From Dipteris shenzhenensis (taxonomy: Eukaryota; Polypodiophyta; Polypodiopsida; Gleicheniales), in NCBI GenBank assembly GCA_047967505.1, contig CM106538.1: DNA of 64,000 nucleotides, one strand, 5' to 3'. Under the pieces are notes generated by a model. It was not told the origin of the DNA. It made no database searches and saw nothing but the letters and a program-made list of their open reading frames with translations. A program made the translations under genes and the position numbers. The number at the start of each line of letters is the position of its first letter. The first letter of the stretch is position 1. Of the stretch, positions 12,012 to 21,940 are shown one piece after another.

Positions 12012-12687
12012 GAGCCCAACAGTGGGAGCAGAGTCCTTTCAATCCCAACGCGTGTCTTCAAAGTCCTCATGCATAACATCAAAAACCAGTTGAGCCTCAA
12101 GAGAGGCATGCATCGAGTCATCCTGACCCGAGTCTTCTTGTGCATGTAGGTCTTGACAGTTTCCATGGAAAAATGAAAAGAGTAAAAAGGAGATGTTGTA
12201 TGGGAAAGACAAAAGGAAACAGAGAGAGAGGCTGAGAACAGCAGCAAATGAACTGTACGGAAAGAAGAAAAGGGAGCAGTCGAGGCTGTATGGATTGATA
12301 GGGCCTGCAGGGATACGCAGGAGCATACGGAACATAGGTACTAATTGAAGAAGCTGTATGGAAAAGCAGAGAACAATACGTATGTACTGTGGGTAGGTGT
12401 ACGGATGTACGAAAAACCCTATACAAACAAAACACCTTGTACGGATGGACGAAACAGTACGGAACAGAGGTACATAATTAAATAGGTTGTACAGAGTGAT
12501 GAAAGAACAGAAAAAGTACAAGAAAAGGGTGAAGGATCTGTACCGAAAAGCTAGGAGAAAGTGGAATCTGCAAGAAAGAGGCAAATAGGAAGAAAAGAGG
12601 CTCTAGAAGGGCAGCTAGCAGCAGTGAGCAGGCTGGAGAGGCTGTACGGACATTAGGGCAGCAACAAGAGGCAGCAGGTCGGGGTCA

Positions 12688-12688
<1 letters not shown>

Positions 12689-12718
<30 letters not shown>
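12689..12718. repeat. (CA)15 microsatellite
   Basis: Fifteen uninterrupted CA units lie between the leader of LINE B and the truncated 3' edge of fragment A2. The join 'ACATA|GTGCGGGAG' suggests that A2 ended at, or was recombined into, the repeat. Confidence 0.95.
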
Positions 12719-12719
<1 letters not shown>

Positions 12720-12721
<2 letters not shown>

Positions 12722-13960
12722 TGCGGGAGTACATCATGCAATGCATGAGGAAAAAATAGCTCAAAATGAGCTAATAAAAAACCCAAGGTGGAGGCTGAAA
12801 ATGCCACCTCAACCCTGAGGGAGACTTAGAGAAGAAAGAAGATCCTCTCCAAACTCTAAAAAAAGTAACTCTCTGGCAGTAGCTACTCTAGAGGATCCCT
12901 GCATGCTCGCCCATATGGCCATCAAAGTGTGTACTGTGTCAGACCAAATGCTGGCCATAACCTGAGAAGGGTGAATACCCTCTATCGCCTTTGTGCACTT
13001 GGCTCTCCAAATATGCCAAGCTGCAATGCTAGCCAGAATCTCCCATGACATGTCTACTGAGGCATGAGCATCTTTGAAAGGAGTGAAGGGAACATCCTGG
13101 AGGGAACAAGACTCCACTGAGTGTCACCGTACAATGAGAGCTAGATCTAGATCATGTCCCTCGAAAAACACCCGGGGGCCAGTAAGAGATAGCCAAGCCA
13201 TTGAACCCCACATCATATAGAAAGGTGTAGTATGAAAGATTTTGAAAATCCTAGCAACACCTTTCCAGATCGTCCTTGCAATGTGACAATGAGGAAAAGT
13301 AGGGTCAGCCCCTCATCAATCCATTCCACAAGAATCTAATAGGGGAACCACCATATAACCAGCATCTCCAAGACCCCAGCGCAAGGAGATGAGGATCGGG
13401 TCAAGATACCACTGTGAGTCCTTGCCCCACTCCATGAAACCTGCAATCCTGACAGGCTAAAAGGTAACCTCCAAAAGAATATCATCAAAGGATCTGGTAA
13501 GTCTACCTCCCGATTGAACATTAAAAACTAGGGTATCCTCATGTGCGTCGTGCAGGGAAATAATCTGTAAGGGAATGCCTATCCCTGAGAACGCTCCCCA
13601 CCAAGTGGACTCTGTGATTGGCATGTCATCTATGTCAATCCACTCTGGCAGAATGGCTACCTCCATCTATTGTATCTTGAGACTGCACTCCCTCTGAGGT
13701 GCCCAACTGCTAAAAGTCTCTGATACTCTGGAAGTCTCCTAAAGGCCTACCAGGCGCCTACTATAGAAGCAGGTCCCCTCTCCCATCTAGACCACTGTGT
13801 ATAATGTGACACTCCAAGTGGCCTGCCATGGTCATCGAGTCATTCCACATGACTGGCTGCCTGTGAATTTCTTCATGACAGGTGGGTGGAACTCTATGAA
13901 GAGTGTTTCTGAAGCTGTCCCAAGCTTTCAGAATAGCAGCCATGAGAGGGGAAGATTATC
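12720..13960 (-). mobile_element. LINE family A fragment A2 (RT C-terminal part)
   Basis: This minus-strand piece is homologous to the 3' quarter of A3, A4 and A5. In sense order: AAILKAWDSFRNTLHRVP (13943-13880), a WIDIDDMPITESTWWGAF region with HDAHEDTLVFNV (13666-13457), a zinc-finger region now frameshifted (13330-13200), and SWEILASIAAWHIWRAKC (about 13060-13000). Several stops and shifts make it non-functional. The extreme 3' end seen in A4 (ACTTAATGAAG and A-tail) is missing, and the 5' edge is at about 13960. Confidence 0.8.
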
Positions 13961-14621
13961 CATTTTGATAATGTCAGTCTCTTGTAAATCCTTGTTTACT
14001 ATCCCCTTGTCATCCCCATGAGCTAGACTATAGTGAGCTAGATTGTGGATCATTTCATGATCATTGAAGGCAATGAATGCAATCATTGATTCTCATCTTA
14101 ATATCTAATGCCTAAGAAAACATATTTTGAGTGGTAGATATTCGGTGCCTCTTGCCAAAAAGAGGCTTGGAGGTTTGGACTTCGACCTCCTCCTCTCTAT
14201 TAGGGTTTGAGTGATCTCTAGTGAGGTGAGCTGAACTACAAAGACCCTTTTCCACAGATGACCCCTTGCATTATATCCCCTCTAATGTTAGGCTACCTTC
14301 AACTCAATCTCAAACCTTGCAGTGTTCATCCCACCACTAAATGACCTTGGAGTTCTCGTACTTCATGTTCTCTTACTTTTCCTTGGTGGAAAGATAAATT
14401 CAAAAGCTAGTGTGGATCAAGGATACTACCATATCTCTAATGGACCTAAGACTCACCTTCTAGAATATCTTTTCCCAAATGAAACAAAGCTTTGTGGAGT
14501 AACTACTAGCCGAGATCTGGAAAAGGGATGGAGAACCAAGAGCAACATGGCAAGAAGAAAAAAGGGAGTAAATAGCCCAGCAAGAATGAAATGAGAAAAA
14601 AGTAGGCCTGAGGACCAACCC
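13961..14621. other. No gene recognised
   Basis: AT-rich sequence without recognisable coding motifs. A 90-codon open frame (14322-14594) has no domain and no supporting context. It ends where homology to the copia 1 LTR begins. Confidence 0.5.
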
Positions 14622-14799
14622 AAAAGGAATGTAGAGGTATACAATGATATGGTGGTGTAGGAGTCTATCTTGTGTGTTAGTACTTGGACTATATATACCA
14701 AGTACTTGTACTTCATTTGGCTGAACATTTTAGTTGGAATTTACTTGTTCACTTCTTGTTCTCTTGTATTCACAATCCATCTCCATTCTTGTTCCTACG
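14622..14799 (+). mobile_element. Copia 1 5' LTR, truncated
   Basis: About 178 bp match the 3' two-thirds of the LTR at 25364-25688: shared GTATACAATGATATGGTGGT, GTTAGTACTTG-ACTATATATACC, and CACAATCCATCTCCATTCTT before the end TTCCTAC. The expected last base A reads G. The first part of the LTR (TGTAAAATGAC...) is missing. A TATA-like ACTATATATACC at about 14686-14698 is the probable promoter box, followed by the likely R region. Confidence 0.8.
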
Positions 14800-14801
14800 T
14801 G

Positions 14802-14815
14802 TGGAATCAGAACTG
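14802..14815 (+). other. Copia 1 primer-binding site (tRNA-iMet type)
   Basis: TGGAATCAGAACTG starts two bases after the LTR end and differs at two positions from TGGTATCAGAGC, the usual complement of the 3' end of plant initiator tRNA-Met. Its place directly inside the LTR fixes the element orientation as plus. Confidence 0.75.
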
Positions 14816-15715
14816 TTGCGGAGAAGAAGATTCCATTGTTGGTTGACTGCTCCTTTGTTCACCCACATCTTGTGAGAGCTCCCTTGAGCTTATTCTGCTG
14901 CTCCGTACTCATTTCACCCATACCTGCTCGTATATCTACTCCTGTACTCCAGTCATCAACTTGGACATACAATCCGCCCGTAACTTGCCATACAGCCAAT
15001 CCGTACCATCCCGTATGACTGTACGGAATCAGCATCTCCCACCATCGGCTGTCCGTATAACTCATACCAGCTCGTCGTACAATGCCCGTACTTCTCCCGC
15101 CACATGTCCGTACAACACGTACCAGCCCATACAACAGTATAGACTGTATCCATACAGTTTGTACCATCGCAACTTGTCATCAGCACCCGGACCTGCAATT
15201 CGCCATTTGCCTCGCCATTGACGTATTTTTCACTTGCAAAAGCACTGCTCTTGCCTTGGTCCTTGCATCTGCTCATTTCGAGCCTCTTCCAGGTTGTATT
15301 TGCAGTTTGTACTTGCAGCCCGTACTTTCAGTTTCCTTGCACAGGTGTCCTCGGAGTACTTGGAGTACAGGTGCATTTGGAGAGTTTTAGTGTGTGCATT
15401 TGGGACAGTTTTGGGGCTGCATATTCAGCTCATCGAAATGATGCAAGACAGGGTCGTTTATGTTTGGGCAGTGCCAAAATGTCAACAAGCGTCAAAATCG
15501 GACCGGAGAAATCACTAGGACACCGGAGTACTTGATGGTGAGGAACCATGGCGAGGCTAAGGGAAGGGAGGCTCTACCTTAGACGAGAGGGGAGCTTCCA
15601 TTTGCGGGCTTTTCTCATCCTCTAGATAGAGCAAGAAGAAGGGGAAGGTAGGAAGGCTGGTACCACATGAAGGAACATGGTGGAAAGAGGGAGAGAGAGA
15701 GAGGGTAGGCTAGGG
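14816..15715 (+). other. Copia 1 leader region with CCGTAC-rich tract
   Basis: This is non-coding sequence downstream of the primer site. From about 14960 to 15180 it is dense in CCGTAC/GTACGG and CCATAC variants, about a dozen in 220 bases, like the leader of LINE B (12240-12600). No gag start was recognised. From about 15540 the sequence becomes purine-rich and leads into the 3' tail of LINE C, so the copia leader is probably interrupted here. Confidence 0.45.
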
Positions 15716-16196
15716 AGAAAGAAAGAAGAAAGAAATTTTATTAGAGTCTTCGAAAGATCGATGGGTCTATGAGACTGAAAGAAAACCTCATACAAATCAC
15801 AGTAAGGGTGGAGCTACTGAAACGAGCATCATCACTCATGCTGAATCCTAAGTCTGATCATACATAATCAAATCAAATACATCTGGATGTAACAATGAAA
15901 AGAAAAGGACTAGAGCAGAGCGGAATCCTCCGTATGTCATGTCGCCCTAGTTGGTGCATAGCCGGTGATGGGACGCTAGTGCCCGTCAAGGGGTGTTGTA
16001 CGTCTCGATCTCCTGGACGAGGCTCGATGCAAGACCAGAGCCACTGTGACTCCCATGGGACGGTATCCTGGGTCTAAACAATGATGGGAGGTCCCCCAGA
16101 GTGATTTGTGTGTCCCCTCAATGTCTTGTGTGTCGTGCTGCAGTCATCGGGTCGCGGTCCCTGTCACGTCTGCGGCTAGAGACTGGACAATCAATG

Positions 16197-17171
16197 TCAC
16201 TCGATGAGAAGAACTCTGTGATTCTGCTCTGAGAGGTGTTTAATGATGTGGCCAAGCCCCCGTCGCTTGAGTAAGTACTCTCTGTGTCGGACCCCCTCGT
16301 GAATGAAGGCCGCGAGGCATCTCTGATCTGGGTAGGCGAGGAATCTGGAAAGGAGCCCGGAGTTGTCTCTAAAGAGACAATGGTAGCGACCACGGATCTC
16401 GTAGTACACTGGGCACCTGAAAATAAAATGCTCCTCCAGCTCGACCTCCTGACAATCGCACAATATGCATAAGCGATGCTCCCTAGGAATCCCCTTTGCT
16501 CTGCCGCTCTCTATGCGGAGGCGGTGTGATGATACCCGAAACTGTCCGATGGAGATCCGTAGTGAGTGAGGCATATGAAGCTCAGTGTACCCCGGTGGTG
16601 TGATGAATCCCTCCTTCGAAATACGAAGACAGTAATCTCTATAGAAACTCAGCTTCACTGGAAGCTCCCTCGGCTCCAACCAGGTCCTAAAGGTGTGTAG
16701 TTGCAGGAGATCCTCACGAATGACCTTGTTGGTGTGTGGCCCGCCAATCAAGATGGTGGGTGGGAGTACCGGAGGGGCATCTAAACTGTACTGAAAAGGA
16801 GGTATCCTATCGATATGGAACCCTAGTCTCACAAACCACCTGTGAGTCTGTGCATACCAGCATCGCTCGTCTCCCTCTGTTGCCAACCTCATGGAGGAAT
16901 CGAGAGCCAACCATGGCAACCTCTGTCTCCCTGATGTGCAGTCCCCATATGATCTAACCCGGTGTAGATATATAATGGTCTGAAAGGCTGCATCTAGCTG
17001 GAGTAGAGAAGCACCAAACTCAGCCTGAATGATGTGATGTGGTACATACGGTTTCCCCCGGATCATCCGTGAGAGCATGAGGATCTGCAAGCGCTCCACC
17101 TGTGTCCACTCTATCTCTGACATGTCAGGCGCCCAACAAGTGCTGCCATACATACCGGCTGGTCGGACCAA
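16197..17171 (-). CDS. LINE C RT C-terminal region, intact 324-codon frame
   Basis: An open frame starts MVRPAGMYGSTCWAPDMSEI (typical post-palm 'thumb' of LINE RTs). It carries IIQAEFGASLLQLDAAFQTI and a cysteine/histidine cluster CILCDCQEVELEEHFIFRC near residue 230-250, in the position of the zf-RVT finger. It is the downstream part of the same polyprotein as the RT at 17274-18240, from which it is separated by frame changes near 17180-17270. The start codon is only the first Met of the surviving frame. The function in an intact element would be RNA/DNA binding during target-primed reverse transcription. Confidence 0.65.
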   Translation of the reverse strand: MVRPAGMYGSTCWAPDMSEIEWTQVERLQILMLSRMIRGKPYVPHHIIQAEFGASLLQLDAAFQTIIYLHRVRSYGDCTSGRQRLPWLALDSSMRLATEGDERCWYAQTHRWFVRLGFHIDRIPPFQYSLDAPPVLPPTILIGGPHTNKVIREDLLQLHTFRTWLEPRELPVKLSFYRDYCLRISKEGFITPPGYTELHMPHSLRISIGQFRVSSHRLRIESGRAKGIPREHRLCILCDCQEVELEEHFIFRCPVYYEIRGRYHCLFRDNSGLLSRFLAYPDQRCLAAFIHEGVRHREYLLKRRGLGHIIKHLSEQNHRVLLIE

Positions 17172-17273
17172 GGAGTCGAAGAGAAGAGCCTTGGTCCGAG
17201 GGTCCTGGAAGTGGGAGTGGAAGCATTGTCTCTCTAGCCGAGCCAGTGAGGCGTATCCCTTGCTCAGTCTGGC

Positions 17274-18480
17274 CTACATCGCTAGTCTCATCATAAAGAT
17301 CGACGGGCCGGAGAAGATGACCCCCAAGTAAGTGTATGAGGATACGATCTCAACTGGTGACCCACCGAAAGTAAAAGTAAACTGCTTCCGTTGCATGTTT
17401 GCTCGAGAGGTGTTAAAGATCATGACCTTGGTCTTGCCAAGGTTGACCTCCAAATCATGGGATAAACAAAAAGCCTGCAGTGCATCTAGGTGTCGCTGGA
17501 GCCCCTCGGGTGTGGATGACAAGAGTGCCACGTCATCTACATAAAGAAGAATCCTGATGATGATCCCGGCAAGTGAGCAACCGGTCCCTCCGAATGCCCC
17601 CATGAAAGTCTCAAGCTCATCGATGTAGAGGCCAAACAGGGTCGGTGATAAGGACAACCCTGTTTGACTCCTATGGTACTTAAGATCTCATCTGTCCAAC
17701 CTGCGCCTGTCCGAACTCAGCCTGAGACTCTCTCATACAGTGCCATGATTGCCCAGATGATCTCCTGATCAAATCCCAGTGTCTGTAGGCGTGTGATGAG
17801 ATGAGCTCGAGGTACTGTGTTAAAGGCTTTGCGAAAATCCACAAAGCAGCAATATACCCTCTCCTTCAGTGATCTGGCCTCCTCAATGACACTCTTGAGT
17901 GTATGTGATCCATAGTCCCATGGTCTCGCCTGTGGCCGGCCTGACCCTCTATTCTAAACCCTCTCATCTCTACAAACAGGCTAACCGACGCATCCAATAC
18001 AGATGCATAGATCTTGGACATCACATGTCCAATCATGATAGTCCTGTAGTTACTCGGGTCCATGGGATCCCCTGCCTTATGGATGGGGGTGATGGTGTTG
18101 AGTGTCCACGTGCGGGGGAAGCCAAGGCAAATAGCGTCATTGAATAACTTTGCTAGGATCGGGGCCTAACGGGTCGATCCCATATGCGATAAACTCAGTA
18201 CATAGCCCCTCGTGATCCTTAGCTTGACCATTGTGCAGTTTCAATGTGGCGTCCTTGACTCCCCCTCTGGTGAACAACTCGTGGTGGTGCTAGTGTTGTC
18301 TCGCATGATCCCTCGTATCCAGATGTTAAGGGCCTTTGAAGCCCTCTGCTACTGCTCCTATATGGCAGCTGAAACGGTTGCCTTTGCGGGCTCCCATTTC
18401 GCCACATCCACCCATCTAGTCGTCTCTGCTATAGCCGATTGTATCGTGGCTATCTGTGCCTCCATCTCTGTGACTGGGGT
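17274..18480 (-). pseudogene. LINE C reverse transcriptase, frameshifted
   Basis: In sense order: PILAKLFNDAICLGFPRTWT, ITPIHKAGDPMDPSNYRTIM (fingers), GFRIEGQAGHRRDHGTMDHI, FVDFRKAFNTVPRAHL (motif A, catalytic Asp position kept as FVDFRKAF), VKQGCP then, one frame over, LSPTLFGLYIDELE (motif B), ILLYVDDVALLSSTPEGLQR (motif C with YVDD), and LGKTKVMIFN (motif D). The split inside QGCP/LSP at about 17665 is a single-base change of frame. The catalytic Asp pair is preserved. The enzyme would copy the element RNA at a nicked target. Confidence 0.85.
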
Positions 18481-18640
18481 CCCTCCAGGCGCTGCTCTGA
18501 GGGTCCCGAGCTCCTCTTGAAGCTATGTGATGTTGTGCCTGAGTCCCTGGATAAGGGTGCCCCACTCATGTATAATGCGGGCATAATGCGGGCCTGCTCC
18601 TAGGTGTATCGGGCCTGCTCCTGGGTGTAATGTGTCAGCT

Positions 18641-19108
18641 CTACCTGACGGGCCCAGATGTTGTGTATCTCAGCCAATAGGGGGTCCCAAGCATCTGGTG
18701 GGGGCTTAAGATGTCCTGGTCCAGGTGGGAACTGGATCTCAAGAGGGGTTGGAATGAAGGTGGGCTGCTAAGGTTGTACTGAGGGTGGGGACAGCATGAT
18801 CTGGGCGGGGGAGTGGTATGTAGGAGTAGCGAGGCCAGACGAGGTGATGAAGGGTGGCTGACTGAGAGGTAAGGTGATACAAGGGGAAAGTACTGTGGAG
18901 CTGTGGCCGGTGGGGCCAGTGGTGAGGCTACTGGAGAGGAGACCTGTGATGATGATGTAGGAGAGGGGGAGGAGAGAGGTGGCGTAGATGATGAGGCGAA
19001 TGATGGTGGTGAAATAGTGGTGGCAACCATAGAGGTCGAGGATGTGGTGAGCGGCATGGGCTTTGGGTGGGCCCCTTTCTTTTGGGCCGCGGTGCTATCT
19101 ACTGTCAA
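18641..19108 (-). CDS. LINE C N-terminal Pro/Ser-rich open frame
   Basis: A 155-codon frame upstream of the RT starts MTVDSTAAQKKGAHPKPMPL. It is dominated by Ser, Pro and Thr without a recognisable fold. It is in the right place to be the N-terminal part of the LINE C protein, but composition alone could keep it open by chance. Confidence 0.35.
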   Translation of the reverse strand: MTVDSTAAQKKGAHPKPMPLTTSSTSMVATTISPPSFASSSTPPLSSPSPTSSSQVSSPVASPLAPPATAPQYFPLVSPYLSVSHPSSPRLASLLLHTTPPPRSCCPHPQYNLSSPPSFQPLLRSSSHLDQDILSPHQMLGTPYWLRYTTSGPVR

Positions 19109-19267
19109 ACCACTCTAGTTGCTGTGTTTGTTGAAGTCCTCCAGATTGAGTTGCTTTTGTGTTTTCACCTTGTCACCGTTCCCCTTCCCCATCTCCACGC
19201 GTATGCAAATTTGGACCGAAGGGTCTCCTGCCTAGTCTTCTGTCCTCATCCCCCTTTTCCCTTCATT

Positions 19268-19540
19268 ATGGGGGAGGCAGTAGCGGGCAAAGAAGGGATT
19301 GCAGTAGGTCGGAGCTGTTGGAGAACCCCTGCTCGCAGCTCCGACCTTTTTTATTTTATAAATATAATTATATTTATTTTTAAAGAAAAACGAGAGGGGG
19401 GGTCGCTCATGGGGGAGGCAGCAACGGGCAAAGAAGGGATTGCAATAGGTCGGAGCTGTTGGAGAACCCCCGCTCACAGCTCTGACCTTTTTTATTTTAT
19501 AAATATAATTATATTTATTTTTAAAGAAAAACGAGAAGGG
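19268..19540. repeat. 141-bp tandem duplication with internal hairpin
   Basis: Two consecutive copies (from 19268 and from 19409) share GGGGGAGGCAG, GGGCAAAGAAGGGATTGCA, the AT-rich TTTTATTTTATAAATATAAT and AAAGAAAAACGAGA. Each contains an 11-bp inverted repeat: GGTCGGAGCTG (19307-19317) pairs perfectly with CAGCTCCGACC (19336-19346), leaving an 18-base loop. In the second copy one arm base is changed. The repeat sits just upstream, in the sense direction, of LINE C. Confidence 0.85.
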
Positions 19541-19544
19541 GGGG

Positions 19545-20045
19545 GGCTGAGCAAGGGGTAGCGAGGGGGTAGCGGAGGGGTAGCGGGGGGGTAGCGGGGG
19601 TAGCAGAGGGGGTAGCGGGCGGGGGTAGTGGGGGTAGCGGAGGGGGTAGCAGAGGGGTAGCGGGGGGGCAGCGAGGGGGTAGGGAGGGGGTAGCGGAGGG
19701 GGTAGCGAGGGGGTACGGAGGGGGTAGCGAGGGGGTAGCAGAGGGGGTAGCGAGGGGGTACGGAGGGATAGCGGAGGGGGTAGCGAGGGGGTAGCAGAGA
19801 GAGCAGGGGGTAGCGGGAGAGAGGGAGAGAGAGAGAGAGTAGGGGGTAGTGCAGGGGGTAGCGAGGGGTAGCGGAGGGGGTAGCGAGGGGGTACGGAGGG
19901 GTAGCGGAGGGGGTAGTGAGGGGGTAGCAGAGAGAGCAGGGGGTAGCAGGGGAAGCGCAGCGGGTAGCGAGGGGTAGCAGACATAGCAGGGGGTAGCGGG
20001 AGAGAGAGAGCGGGGGGTAGCGCAGGGGGAGCAGAGGGGGTAGAG
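19545..20045. repeat. G-rich minisatellite, GAGGGGGTAGC units
   Basis: About 500 bp of degenerate 10-13-base units around GAGGGGGTAGCG, broken by short GA-repeats. Runs of four to seven G recur every 10-13 bases on the plus strand. The long Pro/Leu/Tyr/Ser-rich open frames on the minus strand are products of the repeat and are not annotated. Confidence 0.9.
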
Positions 20046-20105
20046 AGAATTTAAGGAGGTGCAACACCAAAAGCACCTCTACACAATTAAGACAAACTTT
20101 TCCTA

Positions 20106-20372
20106 TGATACATAATGAAATGGAAATGAAATGACTAGAGCAATGAACAAAAATGAGAGTACTCACATGTAGACCAAAGAGCTTGTAGCTTGATACTTGA
20201 TTGATTTGACACTAGACAAGTATAGCTCTTATATAAGAGTGCACACACACATATGAACACCTATGCATATGGGATAACTCCCAATATGACACGTGGCATC
20301 CATAGGACACACTAGACTAGAACTCACACTAGAACACACATTTTTGACTCACTTTGGCTTCATATTTCAACA
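20106..20372 (-). mobile_element. Solo LTR of the 27.4/47.7-kb copia-like family
   Basis: This 267-bp segment starts TGATACAT and ends TTTCAACA. It is homologous to the LTRs at 27391-27649, 47691-49055 and 50554-50876 (shared ACTCACATGTAGACCAAAGA with the first, ATGACACGTGGCA and CTTCATAT with all). Neither a polypurine tract nor a primer site adjoins it, so it is a solo copy or edge. The flanking five bases (TCCTA / GACAA) do not match. It lies immediately before the copia 1 gag zinc knuckle. Confidence 0.65.
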
Positions 20373-21905
20373 GACAAAGGTGCAAAGGTGAAGAAAGGTA
20401 GATGCAATCATTGCAAAAAGCATGGTGATTGCAAAGTGCTAGAAATGGATTGCCAATGAGAAAAAGAGGCAATGCACAAGTAGTAATTATGTTGCACCAG
20501 CTAAGAATGCAAATACTTAACCATCTCATCAAATTTTGCACAAGAGAAAAAGGATTTTATATTTACTGCATTTCAGGACAGATTTGGTACCAGGGGGGAT
20601 TTAATTGCATATGATGCTTCTCATGCTTCATCTAGTGATTCTTCATTTTATTGGATTAAAAGAAAGGGTATGAGATTCTGGCTACAGTGCTCTTATGAGA
20701 CCAGCATGGGTCTTTCCAAAGCTTGATGCTTAGCCCTATAATCAGCATGCTTTGGCTATCTCGTATGCTACTCGGTGATTTATGGCATGCCAGGTTTGGT
20801 CTTGCGCATCACAGAGCTTTGGTATATTTGCATAATCATAATATGGTTGAAGGTTTGCCAAAATTACAGTAGCCCGCTCAAGAGGTGTGTGAAGCGTGTG
20901 CACTTGGAAAGCTACATCGCCTACCTTTCAAAAAGGATAGTCCAAGTTTGCAGATTGTGCATAGTGATGTTTGTGGACCAATGAATGTAAATACCCATAG
21001 AGGGTATCGGTACTTTGTGACATTCATTGATGACGATTCCAGGTTCATGTGCCTCTTTCTTATGAAATGCAAATTTGAAGTGTTCAATTGGTTCAAGGCA
21101 TTGGCTCAAAACCAAGCCAATTCTAGAATTGGAACACTCAATTCCGCCAATGGGGGAGAGTACACTTCAAATGCCTTAGAAGGGAACTTGAAAGAGCACG
21201 GGATAAGGCATCACAAAATAGTGCCATACACGCCTCAACACAATCCGATCGTAGAGAAGAAGAACAAGATTCTCATGAAGATGACATGGTGTATGCTGAC
21301 ATTTAAGAAAATGTCAAAAGCATTTTGGGGTGAGGCAATAATTACAGCCACATATATTCAGAATCAATGCCCTACACAATCATTGCTTGATAAGACGCCT
21401 TTTGAGGCATTTTATGCTACAAGCCCAAGGTGAATCATTTCAGGGTATTTGGGTGAGATGCACATGCTTTGGTACCGGCTTTGATCCAAACTTGATGATA
21501 ACAGCACTAAATGCATCTTTATGGGGTATTGCATTGAAAGTAGAGGCTTCACGCTTTATGATCCAGCCACAAGGAAAGTAATCATAAGCAGGGATGTTTT
21601 ATTTGTTGAGCATGATAGCATGCAGCCCATCAATGAGGATTTGCCTCCATATGATGATACATCTCTGGATATTATTTAGTTTTAGGATGATGCTGATTTA
21701 AGTCCTTCAGTTGATTTGGGTTCTCCAGTTGATAATCTCTCTATCTCTAAGACTCCAGCTGAGTTGCCTCATGGTGCTTCTCCCTTGAATGTTTCATATT
21801 TGCAGCCAGCTCATGGAGAGGGATAACCCAATACTTGGAAGCACTATCACCATCATGCAAAGGATGCAACTCCGGGTGCACTTCCAGTTGCTATTCCCAG
21901 TGGTA
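20373..21905 (+). pseudogene. Copia 1, partial pol copy 1 (gag end and integrase)
   Basis: The piece begins with a gag zinc-knuckle remnant (GRCNHCKKHGDCKVLEMDC, about 20405-20455). It passes without the protease into the gag-pre-integrase region (CEACALGKLHRLPF, 20885-20930) and the integrase core (VHSDVCGPMNVNTHRGYRYF, then IVPYTPQHNPIVEKKN), ending with the RKVIISRDVLF linker. The longest clean frame is 20885-21433. The second catalytic Asp of the DDE set, normally SDNGGE, reads SANGGE, so the enzyme would be inactive. The integrase-RT linker (KDATPGALPVAIPSG) stops at about 21905, where a second copy begins. RT and RNase H are absent from this copy. Confidence 0.85.
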
Positions 21906-21940
21906 CTTGGTATCTAGATTCTTCAATTGTTGTTGCCATA

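Larger units (their letters stand above)
7063..12600 (-). mobile_element. LINE family B, near-complete
   Basis: A minus-strand non-LTR retrotransposon with, in sense order: a T/C-rich leader containing many CCGTAC motifs (about 12600-12240), ORF1 (12011-11088) and ORF2 with AP endonuclease, reverse transcriptase and a C-terminal zinc-finger region (10912-7400). The A-rich 3' end is at 7063-7072 on the plus strand as a T-run. It belongs to a different family from copies A1-A5: the ORF1, RT and tail sequences do not match them. I could not fix the 5' boundary or a target duplication; the right end lies between about 12240 and 12690. Confidence 0.8.
15716..19110 (-). mobile_element. LINE family C (minus strand)
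   Basis: A minus-strand non-LTR element. The sense 3' end reads CTCATAGACCCATCGATCTT, then TAATAAAATTTC and TTTC repeats (15745-15716). A reverse transcriptase with YVDD and a C-terminal cysteine-rich region is encoded upstream (18480-16197), and a Pro/Ser-rich frame at 19108-18641. No AP endonuclease motifs (WNIQGL, DFN) were seen, so either part is deleted or this is a lineage with another N-terminus. It lies between the copia 1 leader and the copia 1 gag remnant and probably inserted into that element; no target duplication was found. Confidence 0.75.

Noticed and set aside
12039-12584. 181-codon hydrophobic, Phe/Leu/Ser-rich frame resembling a membrane protein
   Set aside because: It is a translation of the T/C-rich leader of LINE B. 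The hydrophobicity reflects composition, and its end runs into the ORF1 region.
19232-20166. Two long Pro/Leu/Tyr-rich frames (250 and 224 codons) on the minus strand
   Set aside because: Both are read through the GAGGGGGTAGC minisatellite and the duplicated 141-bp unit. The protein repeat follows the DNA repeat.
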